DNA of 9,896 bases, from contig JAMNXK010000047.1 in NCBI GenBank assembly GCA_023653245.1, positions 1-9,896 on the forward strand, written 5' to 3'. The position numbers and the translations under genes were made by a program. Position 1 is the first letter of the stretch. Each line of letters starts with the position of its first letter. The stretch is from Tagaea sp. GTDB lineage: Bacteria > Pseudomonadota > Alphaproteobacteria > CACIAM-22H2. Shown here in pieces: positions 1 through 6,923 of the stretch. The notes beneath the pieces were generated by a model. It was not told where the DNA came from, did no database searches, and saw only the letters and a list, made by a program, of their open reading frames with translations.

Positions 1-2718
1 CAACGAACCGAATCGGACCGCCGTTTCCGCGCCTTGGTGAAGCTGCTCGGCGGCTTGGTGGGCGAAACGATCCGCGCGCACGAAGGCGAAGACGCCTACG
101 CGGCGGTCGAGGGCTTGCGGGCGGGCTTCGTCGCCTTGCGGCGCTCGGGCGAACCCACGGCGGGCGAGGTCGCGAAGCTCGCGGCGAGCCTGAACGGGGT
201 CGATCCGGACCGGGCCACGACATTGGCGCGCGCCTTCGCCCTGTTTTTCGCCGTGGTCAACATCGCCGAGGAAGCCTGGCGCGCGGCCGAACGCGCCGAA
301 GCGGGCGCTTCCTGGCCGCGCTCGCTGCCCGACACGCTGGCGAAACTGGGCGCGCACGCGTCGCCCGCCAAGCTCGCGCGCGCGCTGCCCAAGCTCGCGC
401 TGATGCCGGTCCTGACCGCGCACCCGACCGAGGCGCGCCGCCAGACCATCCAGCGCGCGCATCGCCGGCTGTACGATCTGGTCGCCGCGGCGATCGCGCA
501 CGACCCGCGCGGGAGCGCGTATGCGCGCGCGCTCGACGCGATCCGCGCCGAGATCGCCACGCTGTGGAAGACCGACACGGTGCGCGCGGACAAGCTGTCG
601 GTCGCCGACGAGATCGCCAACGGGCTGCTGTTCTTCCGCTCGGCGATCTACGACGCGCTGGCCGACACGCTGCGCGCGCTCGACGCGGCGACGGGCGTCG
701 CGTCCCCCGGGCTGATCGCCTTCGGGTCGTGGATCGGCGGCGATCGCGACGGCAATCCGAACGTCACGCCCGCGGCCACGTCGTTCGCCGCGCGCGCGCA
801 ATCGCGCGAGGTCTTGCGCGAGTATCTGCGCCGCGTCGACGCGCTGGCCGAGCGCCTGACCCAATCGAGCGCCTATATCCGCCTCCAAGACGCGTTCGCC
901 GCGTCGCTGGCCGAGGACGACAAGCGTTTCGCCGCCGCCGTCTTCGGCGGGCGCGCCAACGCGCTCGGCCGCGAGCCCTATCGGCGCAAGCTCGCCTATG
1001 TGCGCCATCGTCTGGCCGCGCGGCTGGTCTGGACCGAGGCGCGCATGGCGGGCGATCGGGGCGAACGGCCCGCGGACGCCTATCCCGACGCGGACGCGTT
1101 CCGCGCCGATCTGGGCGCGCTGCGCGCCGCCTTGCTGCACGACGGCGACGGCGCGTCGGCCGGGGGCGCGCTGTTGGATCTGGCGCGTTTGGCCGACGCC
1201 TTCGGATTCCACCTGGCGCGGCTCGACCTGCGCCAGGAAGCCAAGCGGCATCGAGACGCGGTCGCCGGGATCGTCGCGGGCGTGCCGGGCCTGCCGGCCT
1301 ATGCCGAGCTGGACGAAGCCAAGCGCCTCGACCTTCTGGACGATCTGATCGGCCGCCCGGGACCGGCGATGCTGCTCGGATCGGGGCTATCCGCCGAGAC
1401 CGTGGACGTTTTGGAATCGTTGCGCGCGGCGGCGGTCTTGCGCGCCGAATTGGGGCCGCAAGCGGTCGAGACCTACGTCGTCTCGATGGCCGACCGCGCC
1501 AGCGCCGTGCTCGAAGTCCTGTTCCTCGCCAAGCTCGCCGGCTTGGACGGCGGATTGCGCGTCGCCCCGCTGTTCGAGACCATCGCCGATCTGCGCGCCG
1601 GGCCGGGTATCGTGCGCGCGCTGCTCGCGCGGCCGGGCTACCGGCGCGCGCTCGCGGCGGCGGGCGGCGCGCAAGAAGTGATGCTCGGCTATTCGGACTC
1701 GTGCAAGGACGGCGGCATCCTCGCTTCGTCCTGGGCGTTGCACCGCGCGCAAAGCGAGCTCGCCGTCGCCTTCAAGGAAGCGGACGTGCCTTACGTGCTG
1801 TTCCACGGCCGCGGGGGCAGCCACGCGCGCGGCGGCGGGCCAACGCACGAGGCGATCCTCGCCGGCCCTCGCGAAGCGGCGAACGGACGGCTCAAATTCA
1901 CCGAGCAAGGCGAGGTGCTGTCGTTCAAGTATTCGAACCGCGACACCGCCGCCTACGAACTCACCGTGGCGCTCACCGGCCTGCTGAAGAAGTCGCTCGG
2001 CCCGCCCTATCGCAAGGGCGCGCGGCCCGCCGATTGGGAACGCGCGATGGCGCGTCTGGCCGAGCACGGCGAAGCCGCCTATCGCGATCTGGTCGCCATG
2101 CCCGGATTCCTCGATTACTTCTACGAGACCACGCCGGTGGACGAGCTGCGCGAGCTCAATATCGGCTCGCGGCCGTCGCACCGGCCGCAAGCCGGGCGCG
2201 ACATCCGCGCCATCCGCGCGATTCCGTGGGTGTTCGGCTGGTCGCAAGCGCGGCTCGCTTTGCCCGCTTGGTACGGAATCGGCGGCGCCATCGCCGCCTT
2301 CGCGAAGGAGGCGCCCGGCAACATGCGCCTGCTGCGGCGCATGCACCGCGACTGGCCGTTCTTCCGCAACCTGATCGACAACGCGGCGATGGCCGAGGCC
2401 AAAGCCTCGCTGCCGATCGCGGCCCTCTATCTGCCGCTCGCGCGCGACAAGGCGGCGGCCAAGCGCGTGTTCGCGGCGATCGGCGCGGAACTCGCGGCGG
2501 CGTCGAAGGCCTTGCGCCGCGTGACGGGCGGCGATCCGCTCGCCTCCAGCCCGGGTCTGGCGCCGTCGCTCGACCGCCGCAAACCCTATCTCGACGCGAT
2601 GAACGCGCTGCAAGCCGCGTTGCTGGCCAAGGCGCGCGGCAAGAACGGCGAGCGCTGGCGCCATCCCTTGCTGCTCACGGTCAACGCCATCGCGGCGGGC
2701 ATGCGCAACACGGGCTGA
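1..2718 (+). CDS. ppc: Phosphoenolpyruvate carboxylase, 5' end cut by window edge
   Basis: Carboxylates phosphoenolpyruvate with bicarbonate to give oxaloacetate and phosphate, refilling the TCA cycle; a cytoplasmic enzyme, tetrameric in the family. About 905 residues are visible (E. coli enzyme 883). Family landmarks appear in order: TAHPTE with the catalytic histidine (415-432), GGDRDGNPNVT (736-768), GYSDSCKDGG (1687-1716), FHGRGGSHARGGGPTH (1801-1848), and the C-terminal tail AAGMRNTG, whose Asn belongs to the aspartate inhibitor site in E. coli. Counterparts of E. coli Arg587, Lys773 and Arg832 also seem to be kept, so aspartate feedback inhibition is likely. The frame is open from base 1. 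The TTG at 34 and GTG at 37 lie inside the conserved N-terminal helix, so the real start is probably left of the window. The glycine-rich loop has His-Ala where E. coli has Ile-Gly. The gene is convergent with the LacI-type gene and is not part of the sugar operon. Confidence 0.96.
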   Translation, partial: QRTESDRRFRALVKLLGGLVGETIRAHEGEDAYAAVEGLRAGFVALRRSGEPTAGEVAKLAASLNGVDPDRATTLARAFALFFAVVNIAEEAWRAAERAEAGASWPRSLPDTLAKLGAHASPAKLARALPKLALMPVLTAHPTEARRQTIQRAHRRLYDLVAAAIAHDPRGSAYARALDAIRAEIATLWKTDTVRADKLSVADEIANGLLFFRSAIYDALADTLRALDAATGVASPGLIAFGSWIGGDRDGNPNVTPAATSFAARAQSREVLREYLRRVDALAERLTQSSAYIRLQDAFAASLAEDDKRFAAAVFGGRANALGREPYRRKLAYVRHRLAARLVWTEARMAGDRGERPADAYPDADAFRADLGALRAALLHDGDGASAGGALLDLARLADAFGFHLARLDLRQEAKRHRDAVAGIVAGVPGLPAYAELDEAKRLDLLDDLIGRPGPAMLLGSGLSAETVDVLESLRAAAVLRAELGPQAVETYVVSMADRASAVLEVLFLAKLAGLDGGLRVAPLFETIADLRAGPGIVRALLARPGYRRALAAAGGAQEVMLGYSDSCKDGGILASSWALHRAQSELAVAFKEADVPYVLFHGRGGSHARGGGPTHEAILAGPREAANGRLKFTEQGEVLSFKYSNRDTAAYELTVALTGLLKKSLGPPYRKGARPADWERAMARLAEHGEAAYRDLVAMPGFLDYFYETTPVDELRELNIGSRPSHRPQAGRDIRAIRAIPWVFGWSQARLALPAWYGIGGAIAAFAKEAPGNMRLLRRMHRDWPFFRNLIDNAAMAEAKASLPIAALYLPLARDKAAAKRVFAAIGAELAAASKALRRVTGGDPLASSPGLAPSLDRRKPYLDAMNALQAALLAKARGKNGERWRHPLLLTVNAIAAGMRNTG

Positions 2719-2757
2719 TGAGGCGCGAATTCGCCGGGACTTCGCTATCGGCGGCGG

Positions 2758-3753
2758 CTATCCGCGCTCCACGAGTTCGAAATCCAGCGACCGCTCGCCG
2801 GGTGCGATCCCGCCTTGGATCTCGTCGAGCAATTCGGCGATCGCCGCCCCGAAGCCGCGATAGGGCACGCGCACCGACGAGAGCCAGGGTGCGATCCAAT
2901 CGTTCAGCGGATTGTCGTCGAAGCCGACGAGGCGCAACTGGCCGGGCACGTCGTAGCCCGCTTCGCGCAAACGGCGATGCGCGCCATAGGCGATGAGGTC
3001 GGAGGTGCAGAAAATGCCCGCCGGCGCGCGCTTTCCGATCAACCCTGCGGCGGCTTCGTAGCCGATCTCCAGATGGTCGATGCCACCGGCCGTGGCGATG
3101 TCCGCGGCCGCCAGGGGCCGGCGCAACGCCGCGAGCGCTTGCGCGAAGCCATCGACGCGCTCGGCGGTCGCCGAGGATGACAGCGGCCCGTGCACGACCG
3201 CGAGCCGGCCCTTCGGGACCCGCGCCGCCAGAGCCTCCGCCACCTCGCGCCCCGCCGCCCGGTTGTCGATGCCGACGAAGATCGTGCCGCCCGGCGCGGG
3301 ACTGCGCCGGTTGACGAACACCAGCGGGATCGCTCCCGCCAAAGCGGCGCGCAGCCCCGCGCTGTCCACCGCCGCCAGCAGCACGCACGCGCGCACGGCC
3401 TGGGCGCGCATCTCCAGCAGATACTCGTCTTGCAGATCGGCGCGGTCATGCGTGTCGCACAGCATCATGGTCAGGCCGCGCTCGCGCAGCGCCGTCTCGA
3501 TCGAGGCGGCGACCGCCGCCATCGTCGGGTTGGCGAGGTTGCCCGCGAACACCGCGACCAGACGGCTATGGCCCTTGCGCAAGGCTTGGCCGGCCCCGGT
3601 CGGCCGGTAGCCCGTCTCGGCGATCGCCGCGCGCACGCGCGCCACCGTTTCGGGCGACGCTTTCTTCGCGATGCCGTTGACGATGCGCGAGACGGTCGCG
3701 ATCGACACGCCCGCCCGCTTGGCCACCTGCCCGATCGATGCGCCGCGCGTCAT
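2758..3753 (-). CDS. LacI-family transcriptional repressor, probable local regulator of the sugar operon
   Basis: A 331-residue one-component regulator: N-terminal DNA-binding domain followed by a periplasmic-binding-protein-like sensor domain. The helix-turn-helix lies at about residues 6-27 (SIGQVAKRAGVSIATVSRIV), followed by a hinge near residues 49-61 containing YRP and QALRKG. The C-terminal half has the family landmarks CTSDLIAYGA, LVGFDDNPLNDW and SSVRVPYRGFG. I chose the ATG at 3753 because a strong Shine-Dalgarno (AAGGGGGA) sits 7 bases upstream and the protein then begins just before the HTH, as is usual. A longer in-frame start at 3870 would add 39 residues encoded by the operator/promoter region and is unlikely. 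The gene is divergent from the binding-protein gene across a 104-base control region holding a matching operator. Family knowledge: such proteins usually repress neighbouring transport and hydrolase genes until a sugar ligand binds. The ligand is unknown; a uronic acid or uronide is inferred from the GH2 gene. Autoregulation is possible. Confidence 0.93.
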   Translation of the reverse strand: MTRGASIGQVAKRAGVSIATVSRIVNGIAKKASPETVARVRAAIAETGYRPTGAGQALRKGHSRLVAVFAGNLANPTMAAVAASIETALRERGLTMMLCDTHDRADLQDEYLLEMRAQAVRACVLLAAVDSAGLRAALAGAIPLVFVNRRSPAPGGTIFVGIDNRAAGREVAEALAARVPKGRLAVVHGPLSSSATAERVDGFAQALAALRRPLAAADIATAGGIDHLEIGYEAAAGLIGKRAPAGIFCTSDLIAYGAHRRLREAGYDVPGQLRLVGFDDNPLNDWIAPWLSSVRVPYRGFGAAIAELLDEIQGGIAPGERSLDFELVERG

Positions 3754-3760
3754 CGCCACG

Positions 3761-3768
3761 TCCCCCTT
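3761..3768 (-). promoter_or_regulatory. Ribosome binding site of the LacI-type gene
   Basis: Read on the minus strand this is AAGGGGGA, 7 bases before the ATG at 3753. It decides the start of the repressor in favour of 3753 over the longer in-frame start at 3870. Confidence 0.75.
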
Positions 3769-3795
3769 GAGAATCCGCCCCGACGGGCGTACACT
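3767..3795 (+). promoter_or_regulatory. Sigma70-type promoter of the sugar operon
   Basis: TTGAGA at 3767-3772 (5 of 6 to TTGACA) and TACACT at 3790-3795 (4 of 6 to TATAAT) are separated by exactly 17 bases. The predicted transcription start falls near 3802, on the first base of the candidate operator and about 56 bases upstream of the binding-protein ATG. The -35 box overlaps the repressor's ribosome binding site on the other strand. This is a prediction from the sequence alone. Confidence 0.55.
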
Positions 3796-3818
3796 ACGCA
3801 AGGTAAACGTTTTCCCAA
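3791..3818 (-). promoter_or_regulatory. Possible weak promoter of the LacI-type gene
   Basis: On the minus strand, TTGGGA (3818-3813) and TAGTGT (3796-3791) are separated by 16 bases. The match to consensus is poor, especially at -10. If used, the CG-centred operator would lie inside its spacer, which would allow autorepression. Other weak arrangements cannot be excluded. Confidence 0.2.
3802..3815. promoter_or_regulatory. Candidate LacI-family operator
   Basis: GGTAAACGTTTTCC is a near-perfect palindrome (6 of 7 pairs match; only 3804/3813 mismatch) centred on CG at 3808-3809. Its core AAACGTTT is typical of operators bound by LacI/CcpA/PurR-type regulators, whose hinge helices insert at a central CpG. 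It lies between the divergent repressor and transport genes and covers the predicted transcription start of the operon, a position suited to repression. Binding by the adjacent repressor is inferred. Confidence 0.72.
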
Positions 3819-3840
3819 CCTTATCCAATCGCGGAAAACG
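3808..3840. repeat. 8-bp inverted repeat in the operon leader (operator half and distal copy)
   Basis: CGTTTTCC at 3808-3815, the right half of the operator, is matched by its exact reverse complement GGAAAACG at 3833-3840, with 17 bases between. It could be an auxiliary operator half-site, its centre 31 bp (about three helical turns) from the main operator centre. It could also form a weak hairpin in the leader transcript. Eight bases can recur by chance, so the role is uncertain. Confidence 0.4.
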
Positions 3841-3857
3841 GACCCAGGGAGGAACCC

Positions 3858-5141
3858 ATGCGTCTCGCACGAATTCTAGGTGCTGCGGCTATCGCCGCCG
3901 CCATCGCGGCGCCGAGCGATGCTCGCGCCCAGCAGCTCACGATCTGGCACGATCTCGGCGACAACGGCGTGGCGTGGTTCGAGCGCGCGGGCGCCGAATT
4001 CGCCAAGACCCGGCCGGGCGTGACGGTGCGTTCGATCAGCTATCCGACCGACCAATGGTTCGGCCGCGTGATCTCGGCGATCAACACCAACACCGCCCCC
4101 GACCTCATCTTCAACAATTACGAACGCGTCATCCGCATCCAGACCCAGACCAACAAGATCCTGGATCTGCGCGCCGCGCTCGGCGAAGTCGCCGACAAGG
4201 GCTTCCTGGGCGAGGACGATCTGCGCGTCGCCACCTTCAACAACCGCATGATCATCCTGCCCGTCCAGCGCGTGCAGATGGCCTTCGGCATGCGCGCCAG
4301 CTGGCTCGCCAAAGTCGGCGAGCAATTCCCGCAAACCTGGGAGGACGTGCGCCGCGTCGCCGCGAAATTCCGCGACGCCGATCCCGACGGCAATGGCCGC
4401 CCCGACACGTTCGGCATGGCCTTGCAAGCCGCGCGGCCGCGCGATCTGATCCACATGCTCGATCTGTTCGTGTTCGGCTCGGGCTTGCGCCACACGCTGA
4501 TCGATCCGCAAGGCCAGATCACCATCGACCGGCCCGAGCACGCCGAAGTGCTCGAGGAGTTCTTGAAGACCTACTCCGAGTACCGGTTCGTCGCCCCCGA
4601 CACGATCAACCACTCCTTCAACGAGATGTACCAGGTGATCTTGGGCGGACGCGGCGGCATGTTCCGCGTCGGCGACTGGAACGTGCGCGGCTGGGACAAC
4701 GCCAACGCGCTGGGGGGCGACTTCGTCTCCGGCCCGTGGCCTTCGTTCCGCGGGCGGCCCAACTCGGTCGTCATCGGCGGCATGCGCGGCGTGGCGGTTC
4801 CCGAGAACTCGCCCAACCGCGCGCTGGCGCTCGACTTCGCCAAGTTCCTGCTCGGCAAGGAAGCGCAACAGGCGTCGCTCGAACTCCTGGGGGCGGCGGT
4901 GCGCAAGGACCTGAACGTCGGCGCGCTGTCGCCGCGCCAGCAATACTTCGCGCGCGCCGAGCACCGCTTGGCGGCCTACGATTTCCCGGAATCGATCCAT
5001 ACCTTCTATCCGGAACTCGAAGCCGCCTTCCATCGCAAGCTGCTGGCCGGTATCGCCAGCCCGCCGCGCGACTGGAAGCCGTTCATCGCCGAAACCGCGC
5101 GCGAGATGCGCGAACTGGCCGCGCGTTTGGGCCGCAACTGA
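3858..5141 (+). CDS. ABC transporter extracellular sugar-binding protein (family 1 type)
   Basis: Periplasmic receptor that delivers a sugar or oligosaccharide to the permeases encoded downstream. It is 427 residues long, normal for this family. Residues 1-24 form a signal peptide: a basic start, an Ala-rich hydrophobic core, then DARA before QQL, giving a likely signal-peptidase I cut after Ala24. There is no lipobox cysteine. The mature protein opens with LTIWHDLGDNG, then PGVTV and a segment with APDLIFNN, the usual start of this fold. Residues 173-186 (DADPDGNGRPDTFG) form a D-x-D-x-N-type loop resembling a calcium-binding loop, common in this family. The ATG follows a strong Shine-Dalgarno, AGGGAGGA at 3846-3853. 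It is the first operon gene, just downstream of the predicted promoter and operator. The ligand cannot be read from the sequence; the uronidase-like GH2 enzyme in the operon suggests a uronide. Confidence 0.93.
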   Translation: MRLARILGAAAIAAAIAAPSDARAQQLTIWHDLGDNGVAWFERAGAEFAKTRPGVTVRSISYPTDQWFGRVISAINTNTAPDLIFNNYERVIRIQTQTNKILDLRAALGEVADKGFLGEDDLRVATFNNRMIILPVQRVQMAFGMRASWLAKVGEQFPQTWEDVRRVAAKFRDADPDGNGRPDTFGMALQAARPRDLIHMLDLFVFGSGLRHTLIDPQGQITIDRPEHAEVLEEFLKTYSEYRFVAPDTINHSFNEMYQVILGGRGGMFRVGDWNVRGWDNANALGGDFVSGPWPSFRGRPNSVVIGGMRGVAVPENSPNRALALDFAKFLLGKEAQQASLELLGAAVRKDLNVGALSPRQQYFARAEHRLAAYDFPESIHTFYPELEAAFHRKLLAGIASPPRDWKPFIAETAREMRELAARLGRN

Positions 5142-5149
5142 GCGCCGAG

Positions 5150-5187
5150 CGGCCGGCGGGGCTTCGGTCCCGCCGGCCGGTCTTTTC
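5150..5187 (+). terminator. Intercistronic GC hairpin with UUCG loop and T-rich tail, terminator-like
   Basis: Bases 5150-5162 pair with 5167-5179 over 13 pairs (12 Watson-Crick and one G-U) and enclose a UUCG tetraloop closed by C-G. The stem is followed by GTCTTTTC up to the permease ATG. This is the form of an intrinsic terminator, but it lies inside an apparent operon, 8 bases after the binding-protein stop codon. By analogy with other binding-protein operons it probably causes partial termination or protects the 3' end of the upstream mRNA, so the binding protein is made in excess over the permeases. The T tract is short (four T in a row), which fits leaky termination. Confidence 0.7.
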
Positions 5188-6084
5188 ATGACCTTCGCCG
5201 CCACGATCGATCTCGCCTGGCGCAACCGGATCTTCTACGCCTTCGTCGCGCCCTTCGCGGCGCTGACGGCCGTGTTCGGCCTGTGGCCGATCGGCTTGTC
5301 GATCCAGGTTTCGTTCACGGCCTCGTCCACAGCACTGGGCGCCGATCCCACTTATGTCGGCTGGGCGAATTACGCGCGCGTGCTCGCCGACCCGATCTTC
5401 GTCGCGTCGATGGGACGCACGCTGGTTTACACCGCGCTGGCCGTCGCCGCGAATTTGGCCTTCGCGCTCGCGATGGCCACGCTGATCGACAGCCCGCGCC
5501 TCAAGCGCGGCACGATGTTCTTCCGCCTCGCGCTGTTCTTGCCGGTCGTGACGCCCGACGTCGCGGGCTACGTGGTCTGGCGCTGGCTGTTCGACCGCAG
5601 CTTCGGGGCGGTCAACGCCGCCGCCGTCATGCTGGGGCTGCCGCCATTCGGCGGCATTTCGAGCGTGGACACGGTCCTGGCCGCCGTGCTGATCGCCGAG
5701 CTGTGGCATCACGCCGGCCTCTACATGACCATCTTCCTCGCCAATCTCGCCATGCGCGATCGCGCGCTGGAGGAAGCCGCCGCCATCGACGGTGCCAGCG
5801 CCTGGCAGATCTGGTACCGCGTGATCCTGCCGCAGCTCCGGCCCGCCATCGTGGTGAATCTCGTCTACGCCACGATCCAGTTCCTGAAGACCTTCACGGT
5901 GGTCGTGGTGATGACCAAAGGCGGGCCCGCCGACCGCACCAATTTCGTCACCTACTACGCCTATCAGCTCTTCGACCAAGGCCGCTACGGCGAGGCGACC
6001 GCGATGGCCACGCTGCTTTTCGCCGTCGTGATCGCGCTGTCGCTCGGCGCCTTCAAATTGGTCGAGCGGAGCGAGCCGCGATGA
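5188..6084 (+). CDS. ABC sugar transporter permease, MalF/UgpA type
   Basis: A 298-residue inner-membrane protein, one of two permeases forming the transport channel. Hydrophobic segments are visible at about residues 15-37, 70-95, 105-130, 155-180, 215-240 and 265-290, consistent with six helices. The cytoplasmic EAA loop that docks the ATPase starts near residue 195 (EEAAAIDGASAWQIWYRVIL). The segment WRWLFDRSFGAVN is typical of MalF-type subunits. The ATG at 5188 directly follows the T-rich tail of the upstream hairpin and has no recognisable Shine-Dalgarno; I keep it because no better in-frame start precedes the first helix. The stop overlaps the next start by four bases (ATGA), so translation of the two permeases is probably coupled. 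Confidence 0.93.
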   Translation: MTFAATIDLAWRNRIFYAFVAPFAALTAVFGLWPIGLSIQVSFTASSTALGADPTYVGWANYARVLADPIFVASMGRTLVYTALAVAANLAFALAMATLIDSPRLKRGTMFFRLALFLPVVTPDVAGYVVWRWLFDRSFGAVNAAAVMLGLPPFGGISSVDTVLAAVLIAELWHHAGLYMTIFLANLAMRDRALEEAAAIDGASAWQIWYRVILPQLRPAIVVNLVYATIQFLKTFTVVVVMTKGGPADRTNFVTYYAYQLFDQGRYGEATAMATLLFAVVIALSLGAFKLVERSEPR

Positions 6085-6923
6085 CCCACGCGCTCCGCTC
6101 GGCGGCCAAAACGGCCCTGCTCTACGCGATCGCCGTGCCGATCTCGCTCGTCTTCTTGTTTCCCTATTGGTGGATGTGCCTGGGCATGTTCCGCAGCCCG
6201 CGCCAGGTGCTGGGCCAGCCCTTGCGGCTGTGGCCCGAGCAATTCGACCTGTCGGCGTTCCGGGAAATCGCGCGGATCGGCGGGGTGGATATCTGGGTCT
6301 ACGCGGCGAATTCGCTGGCGATCACGGCCGCCTCCACGATCCTGGGCGTGGTGGTGACGGCGATGGGCGCCTACGCGCTCGCCCGCCGGCCCGAACTGCC
6401 GGGCTTCCGCTGGCTGCGCCACGGCTTCATGATCGCGATCATGTATCCCTATATGCTGCTGGTGATCCCGGTCTATATCGTGGTCTACAAGATCGGCCTG
6501 CTCGGCTCCTATGCCGGGATCGTGCTGTTCCTGGCGCTGGGCCCGATCCAGTTCTTCCTGTTCGACCGCTTCTTCCGCACGCTGCCGCGCGAGGTCGTCG
6601 AAGCGGCGACGATGGACGGGGCAAGCGAAGCGCAGATTCTGTTCCGCGTGATCCTGCCGATGGCCATGCCCGTGCTCGCGACCGTGACCCTCATCACGTT
6701 CCTGATCAACTGGTCGCAATGGTTTCCGATCCTGGTGATCTCGCGCTCGCCCGACACGTTCACGCTGCCGGTCGCCTTGCTGACCATGAACGGCGAGCTG
6801 GGTGCGAGCTTCCGGGCGATCATGACGCTGGCCTTCGCGACCACGCTGCCGGTGGCGGCGTTGTTCGTGATCGCGCAGCGCCGGGTGATGGAAGGCATGG
6901 CCGCGGGGGCGGTGAAGGGATGA
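6081..6923 (+). CDS. ABC sugar transporter permease, MalG/UgpE type
   Basis: The second inner-membrane permease, 280 residues, the usual length for MalG-type proteins. The N-terminal helix (about residues 10-33, ending FLFPYWWMCLGMF) and the following FRSPRQV stretch are characteristic. The EAA loop begins at residue 171 (EVVEAATMDGASEAQILFRV) and is the ATPase contact site. The start is set by the ATGA overlap with the previous gene, with GGAG at 6068-6071 as a plausible ribosome binding site nine bases upstream. No ATP-binding subunit gene follows: the next two genes encode soluble proteins, so the ATPase must come from elsewhere in the genome. Confidence 0.93.
   Translation: MTHALRSAAKTALLYAIAVPISLVFLFPYWWMCLGMFRSPRQVLGQPLRLWPEQFDLSAFREIARIGGVDIWVYAANSLAITAASTILGVVVTAMGAYALARRPELPGFRWLRHGFMIAIMYPYMLLVIPVYIVVYKIGLLGSYAGIVLFLALGPIQFFLFDRFFRTLPREVVEAATMDGASEAQILFRVILPMAMPVLATVTLITFLINWSQWFPILVISRSPDTFTLPVALLTMNGELGASFRAIMTLAFATTLPVAALFVIAQRRVMEGMAAGAVKG

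Noticed and set aside
34..36. TTG at 34 as the start of PEP carboxylase
   Set aside because: The frame stays open to base 1, and the TTG falls inside the helix that precedes the conserved LGxxxGETI segment. A start left of the window is more likely.
1387..2664. 425-codon minus-strand frame opposite ppc
   Set aside because: Antisense shadow of the strongly conserved PEP carboxylase C-terminal half; its translation is Arg/Ala/Gly-rich and lacks domains.
2719..2757. Terminator between ppc and the convergent LacI-type gene
   Set aside because: Only a 4-pair stem around GAATTC is visible and there is no T tract on either strand, so it is not supportable as an intrinsic terminator.
3754..3870. 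N-terminal extension of the LacI-type protein (in-frame start at 3870, 39 extra residues)
   Set aside because: The extension spans the operator, the promoter and the binding-protein start, has no family resemblance, and a strong Shine-Dalgarno precedes the ATG at 3753.
3876..5225. 449-codon open frame on the minus strand opposite the binding-protein gene
   Set aside because: It is a shadow of the plus-strand gene in GC-rich DNA: low-complexity Arg/Gly/Ala/Asp-rich translation, no family motifs, and full overlap with a clear gene.
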